DNA of 64,000 nt from Pseudomonas laurentiana (GTDB lineage Bacteria; Pseudomonadota; Gammaproteobacteria; Pseudomonadales; Pseudomonadaceae): positions 124,001 through 188,000 of the forward strand of contig NZ_BMQU01000001.1 in NCBI RefSeq assembly GCF_014648275.1, in the 5' to 3' direction. Both the position numbers and the translations under genes were made by a program. The notes beneath the pieces were generated by a model. The model had not been told where the DNA came from, did no database searches, and worked only from the letters and a program-made list of their open reading frames with translations. This document shows positions 61,816 to 64,000 of the stretch, piece by piece (positions within the stretch are counted from its first letter, which is position 1; the number at the start of each line of letters is the position of its first letter).

Positions 61816-61842
61816 CGCTGACCGCCCCAAGGGCGGTCAGCG
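61816..61842. terminator. stem-loop shared by convergent genes
   Basis: CGCTGACCGCCC / GGGCGGTCAGCG, a perfect 12-bp stem with a 3-base loop, overlapping the ubiA stop codon and lying 13 bases after the secreted-protein stop. No long T-tract follows on either strand. Confidence 0.5.
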
Positions 61843-62727
61843 GAGTGCGTAGTCGAGGACGATACCGATAAATACCAGCAGGCCGGCCCAGTGGTTGTGC
61901 AGGAAGGCCTTGAAGCATGACTCGCGATCCAGTTTGCGGGTCGACCAGTACTCCCAGGCAAAGCACAGTGCTGCGGCCACCAGCCCGAGGTGGAACCAGC
62001 CGCCCAGGTCGAAACGATTGCCCGCCATCAACAGGCAGCCCAGCGACAACCCCTGCAGAATCACGATGATCAACCGGTCGGCCTCGCCGAACAGGATGGC
62101 TGTGGATTTGACCCCGATTTTCAGGTCGTCGTCCCGGTCAACCATCGCGTAGTAGGTGTCGTAGCCCACGGTCCAGAGCAGGTTGGCAATGTACAGAAGC
62201 CAGGCGATGGCCGGCAGTTCGCCTGTTTCGGCAGTGAACGCCATGGGAATGCCCCATGAGTAGGCCGCGCCGAGTACTACCTGCGGGTAGTAGGTGTAGC
62301 GTTTCATGAACGGGTAACAGGAGGCCAGCGCCACTGCGCCGAACGACAGCCACACGGTGGTGGCGTTGGTGCACAGCACCAGGGCGAAGCTCACGCCGAC
62401 CAGCAGGGCGAACAACATCAGTGCTTCGCGGCCGCTGATCTTGCCGCTGGCCAATGGGCGCTCGGCGGTGCGTTTGACGTGGCCGTCGACCTTGCGGTCG
62501 GCGAAGTCGTTGATCGCGCAGCCTGCCGCGCGCATCAGGATGACCCCAAGGGTGAAAATCAGTACGTTGGCCAGCGACGGTGAGCCCTTGCCGGCGATCC
62601 ATATGGCAGACAAGGTCGGCCAGAGCAGCAGATAGATGCCGATCGGCTTGTCCATCCGGCTCAGTTGGATGAAGTCCCAGGCACGGGGGTGCAGGTGATT
62701 GAGGGACTTGAGCAGGCTCAGGTACAT
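61837..62727 (-). CDS. ubiA: 4-hydroxybenzoate polyprenyltransferase UbiA
   Basis: Attaches the polyprenyl tail to 4-hydroxybenzoate in ubiquinone synthesis. 296 residues, eight or nine membrane helices, first Asp-rich motif [18 protein letters not shown] and second [17 protein letters not shown]; start [22 protein letters not shown] is typical. ATG 62727 overlaps the ubiC stop by one base (TGATG), so translation is coupled. Receives its substrate from UbiC. Confidence 0.95.
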   Translation of the reverse strand: MYLSLLKSLNHLHPRAWDFIQLSRMDKPIGIYLLLWPTLSAIWIAGKGSPSLANVLIFTLGVILMRAAGCAINDFADRKVDGHVKRTAERPLASGKISGREALMLFALLVGVSFALVLCTNATTVWLSFGAVALASCYPFMKRYTYYPQVVLGAAYSWGIPMAFTAETGELPAIAWLLYIANLLWTVGYDTYYAMVDRDDDLKIGVKSTAILFGEADRLIIVILQGLSLGCLLMAGNRFDLGGWFHLGLVAAALCFAWEYWSTRKLDRESCFKAFLHNHWAGLLVFIGIVLDYALR

Positions 62728-63290
62728 CAGTGGTTCTCCTGATGGATGTTTGCGGCTTGCCACAGCGCCGGTAGAAAGGTCTCGGCGACCAATACGCTCA
62801 AGGCGCCACGGTCGAAGCGCGAGCGCCTGGCCCATAGCTGATCACAGGCCGTTTCCGGGGGCAACCAGGCGGCGGGGTAGCGGCAGACTTCAATGGCCTG
62901 GCGGGTAAATCCGCGATCACAGAACAGCAGCTCGCCAAGGGACCGGCTACCCAGCGTTTCCAGGTCCAGCCCATCCTCTTCCAGCGCACTGCGGGCTGCC
63001 ACACTACGGGCAAACACCCAAGGTTGGTCGTGCCCACGCAAGTACACTTCGCGTATCCAGCCCTCGCTGCCGAGTGCCAGCCCGAGCGCCTGGCACTCGT
63101 CGTCGCGGAGTATTTGCCAGCCTTCGCGAAGGGGTGTCACGCAGAACTGATCGGCGGATAATTGAGTCAGGCGGCGGGTCAGGGAGCCTTCGTCGAACAA
63201 CCAATCGAGGGTCGATGCGTCGACAGAGGCGGTTGGCAGCGGCTGTGGCTGCCAGTACGGAGAAGGCGCTAGCGAAGTTTCGTACGGCAC
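62727..63290 (-). CDS. ubiC: chorismate pyruvate-lyase UbiC
   Basis: Cleaves chorismate to 4-hydroxybenzoate and pyruvate, the first committed step of ubiquinone synthesis. 187 residues: [15 protein letters not shown] near the N terminus, [27 protein letters not shown] and RRSRF. Start GTG 63290 gives the short family N terminus (MPYETS); an upstream start at 63356 is open but not typical and no strong ribosome site is seen at either. Operon with ubiA. It is divergent from the rubredoxin gene. Confidence 0.92.
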   Translation of the reverse strand: MPYETSLAPSPYWQPQPLPTASVDASTLDWLFDEGSLTRRLTQLSADQFCVTPLREGWQILRDDECQALGLALGSEGWIREVYLRGHDQPWVFARSVAARSALEEDGLDLETLGSRSLGELLFCDRGFTRQAIEVCRYPAAWLPPETACDQLWARRSRFDRGALSVLVAETFLPALWQAANIHQENH

Positions 63291-63447
63291 GGTAGGTATG
63301 CGGTTACAGGCCAGTGAGGTGCCGAGCTTAGCATGATTGCCCGTTCCGGCTTGCATCGTGGCGCCAGCCTCCAGTACAAAGCCTTCCTGACGGTCGACGC
63401 CGCAGGGTGTAGAGCGACCGCGTCACGCCTGAGTAGGAACCTGAGCA

Positions 63448-63615
63448 ATGAAAAAGTGGCAATGTGTGGTGTGTGGCCTGATTTATGACGAGGCTGAAGG
63501 CTGGCCGGATGACGGCATCGAGCCGGGTACTCGCTGGGAGGATGTGCCGGAAGACTGGTTGTGCCCGGATTGTGGCGTGGGCAAGACCGATTTCGAAATG
63601 ATCGCCATCGGCTGA
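63448..63615 (+). CDS. rubA: rubredoxin
   Basis: A 55-residue iron protein, too small for many gene callers. It has the two rubredoxin cysteine pairs, CVVCG near residue 6 and CPDCGVGK near 39, and the aromatic core ([20 protein letters not shown]). It passes electrons from rubredoxin reductase to alkane hydroxylase or oxygen/ROS-scavenging enzymes. The reductase gene follows 29 bases downstream, so the pair forms an operon. Confidence 0.95.
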   Translation: MKKWQCVVCGLIYDEAEGWPDDGIEPGTRWEDVPEDWLCPDCGVGKTDFEMIAIG

Positions 63616-63644
63616 TCGATTTTTAGCGTTCAAGGAAGCACTTT

Positions 63645-64000
63645 ATGACGGCTCCAGTGGTGATTATCGGTACGGGTCTTGCGGGATATAACCTCGCCCG
63701 TGAGTTTCGCAAGCTCGATGGCGAGACGCCGTTGCTGCTGATCACCGCCGATGACGGTCGCTCCTATTCCAAGCCCATGCTGTCCACCGGCTTTGCCAAG
63801 CAGAAGGATGCCGATGGTCTGAGCATGGCCGAGCCTGGCGCCATGGCTGAACAGCTGAAGGCCGAAGTGCGCACCCATACCCGTATCAGTGGTATCGATC
63901 CAGGCCACAAACGCGTGTGGATCGGCGAGGAAGCGGTGGCCTATCGCGACCTGATCCTGGCCTGGGGTGCCGAAACCGTGCGGGTGCCGGTGGACGGTGA
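63645..64000 (+). CDS. rubB: rubredoxin-NAD(P)+ reductase, N-terminal part (3' end outside window)
   Basis: The first 118 residues of a FAD-dependent reductase; the window ends before the stop codon. The FAD-binding motif [16 protein letters not shown] is at the start and a conserved segment [13 protein letters not shown] follows. It would reduce the neighbouring rubredoxin with NAD(P)H. Ribosome site AGGAAG before ATG 63645. The rest (NAD-binding domain, C-terminal part) is not visible. Confidence 0.9.
   Translation, partial: MTAPVVIIGTGLAGYNLAREFRKLDGETPLLLITADDGRSYSKPMLSTGFAKQKDADGLSMAEPGAMAEQLKAEVRTHTRISGIDPGHKRVWIGEEAVAYRDLILAWGAETVRVPVDG

Overview
The window is about 64 kb of ordinary, densely packed, GC-rich chromosome from a Pseudomonas of the P. 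putida / P. fluorescens type. The evidence is gene content and order: lpd, cfa, cls; a zinc-limitation cluster; pdxY; uvrD; zwf next to hexR; pycR-pycA-pycB; aspA; purEK; pstSCAB-phoU; phoBR; ubiAC; rubA-rubB. This matches the order I remember for the last part of Pseudomonas chromosomes, upstream of oriC. I saw no rRNA, tRNA, CRISPR array, insertion sequence, integrase or phage module.

Layout. 1-5.4 kb: end of a BenE-type transporter, dihydrolipoyl dehydrogenase, cyclopropane fatty acid synthase, cardiolipin synthase, a DUF3617 protein. 5.4-10.3 kb: a zinc-starvation cluster around two near-perfect Zur operators. It holds a gamma carbonic anhydrase, the zinc-independent cyclohydrolase FolE2, an unknown secreted cysteine protein, a ZigA-type GTPase, DUF1826 and a second CobW-like GTPase. 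10.3-21.6 kb: DUF3301, pdxY, thioesterase, a K+/H+-type antiporter, SMI1/KNR4, a Tim44-domain protein, an EamA protein, uvrD and a membrane GGDEF/EAL protein. 21.8-28.9 kb: zwf/hexR around a HexR operator, then pyruvate carboxylase with its LysR regulator. 29-42 kb: an amino-acid ABC transporter without ATPase beside a homocysteine methyltransferase, two GNATs, a PaiB-like/MocR divergent pair, an acetylpolyamine deacetylase with a polyamine-binding protein, an AraC regulator, ansA-aspA and a LysR regulator. 42-49 kb: a lone small metzincin-like protein, purEK behind a terminator-bearing leader, stress and envelope genes, mutarotase, thioesterase, MFS transporter. 48.7-61.4 kb: the phosphate regulon, with three Pho boxes. 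61.4-64 kb: a secreted-repeat protein, ubiCA, rubredoxin and the start of its reductase.

The most unusual signal is not a gene. Perfect DnaA boxes (TTATCCACA) are concentrated in two coding regions. Seven lie within 1.9 kb of the zinc cluster, including a dense same-strand group in the second CobW gene. The second set is a 12-bp-periodic, iteron-like array encoding the interdomain linker of the MocR regulator. Random expectation for a perfect 9-mer on both strands of 64 kb is about 0.5, and I found ten by eye. With oriC probably on the order of 100 kb away, these look like candidate DnaA-titration or replication-control sites hidden inside genes. Further leads are the purE leader attenuator, a Shine-Dalgarno-sequestering fold before the GlsB/YeaQ gene, the metzincin, and the large periplasmic insertions in PstC and PstA.
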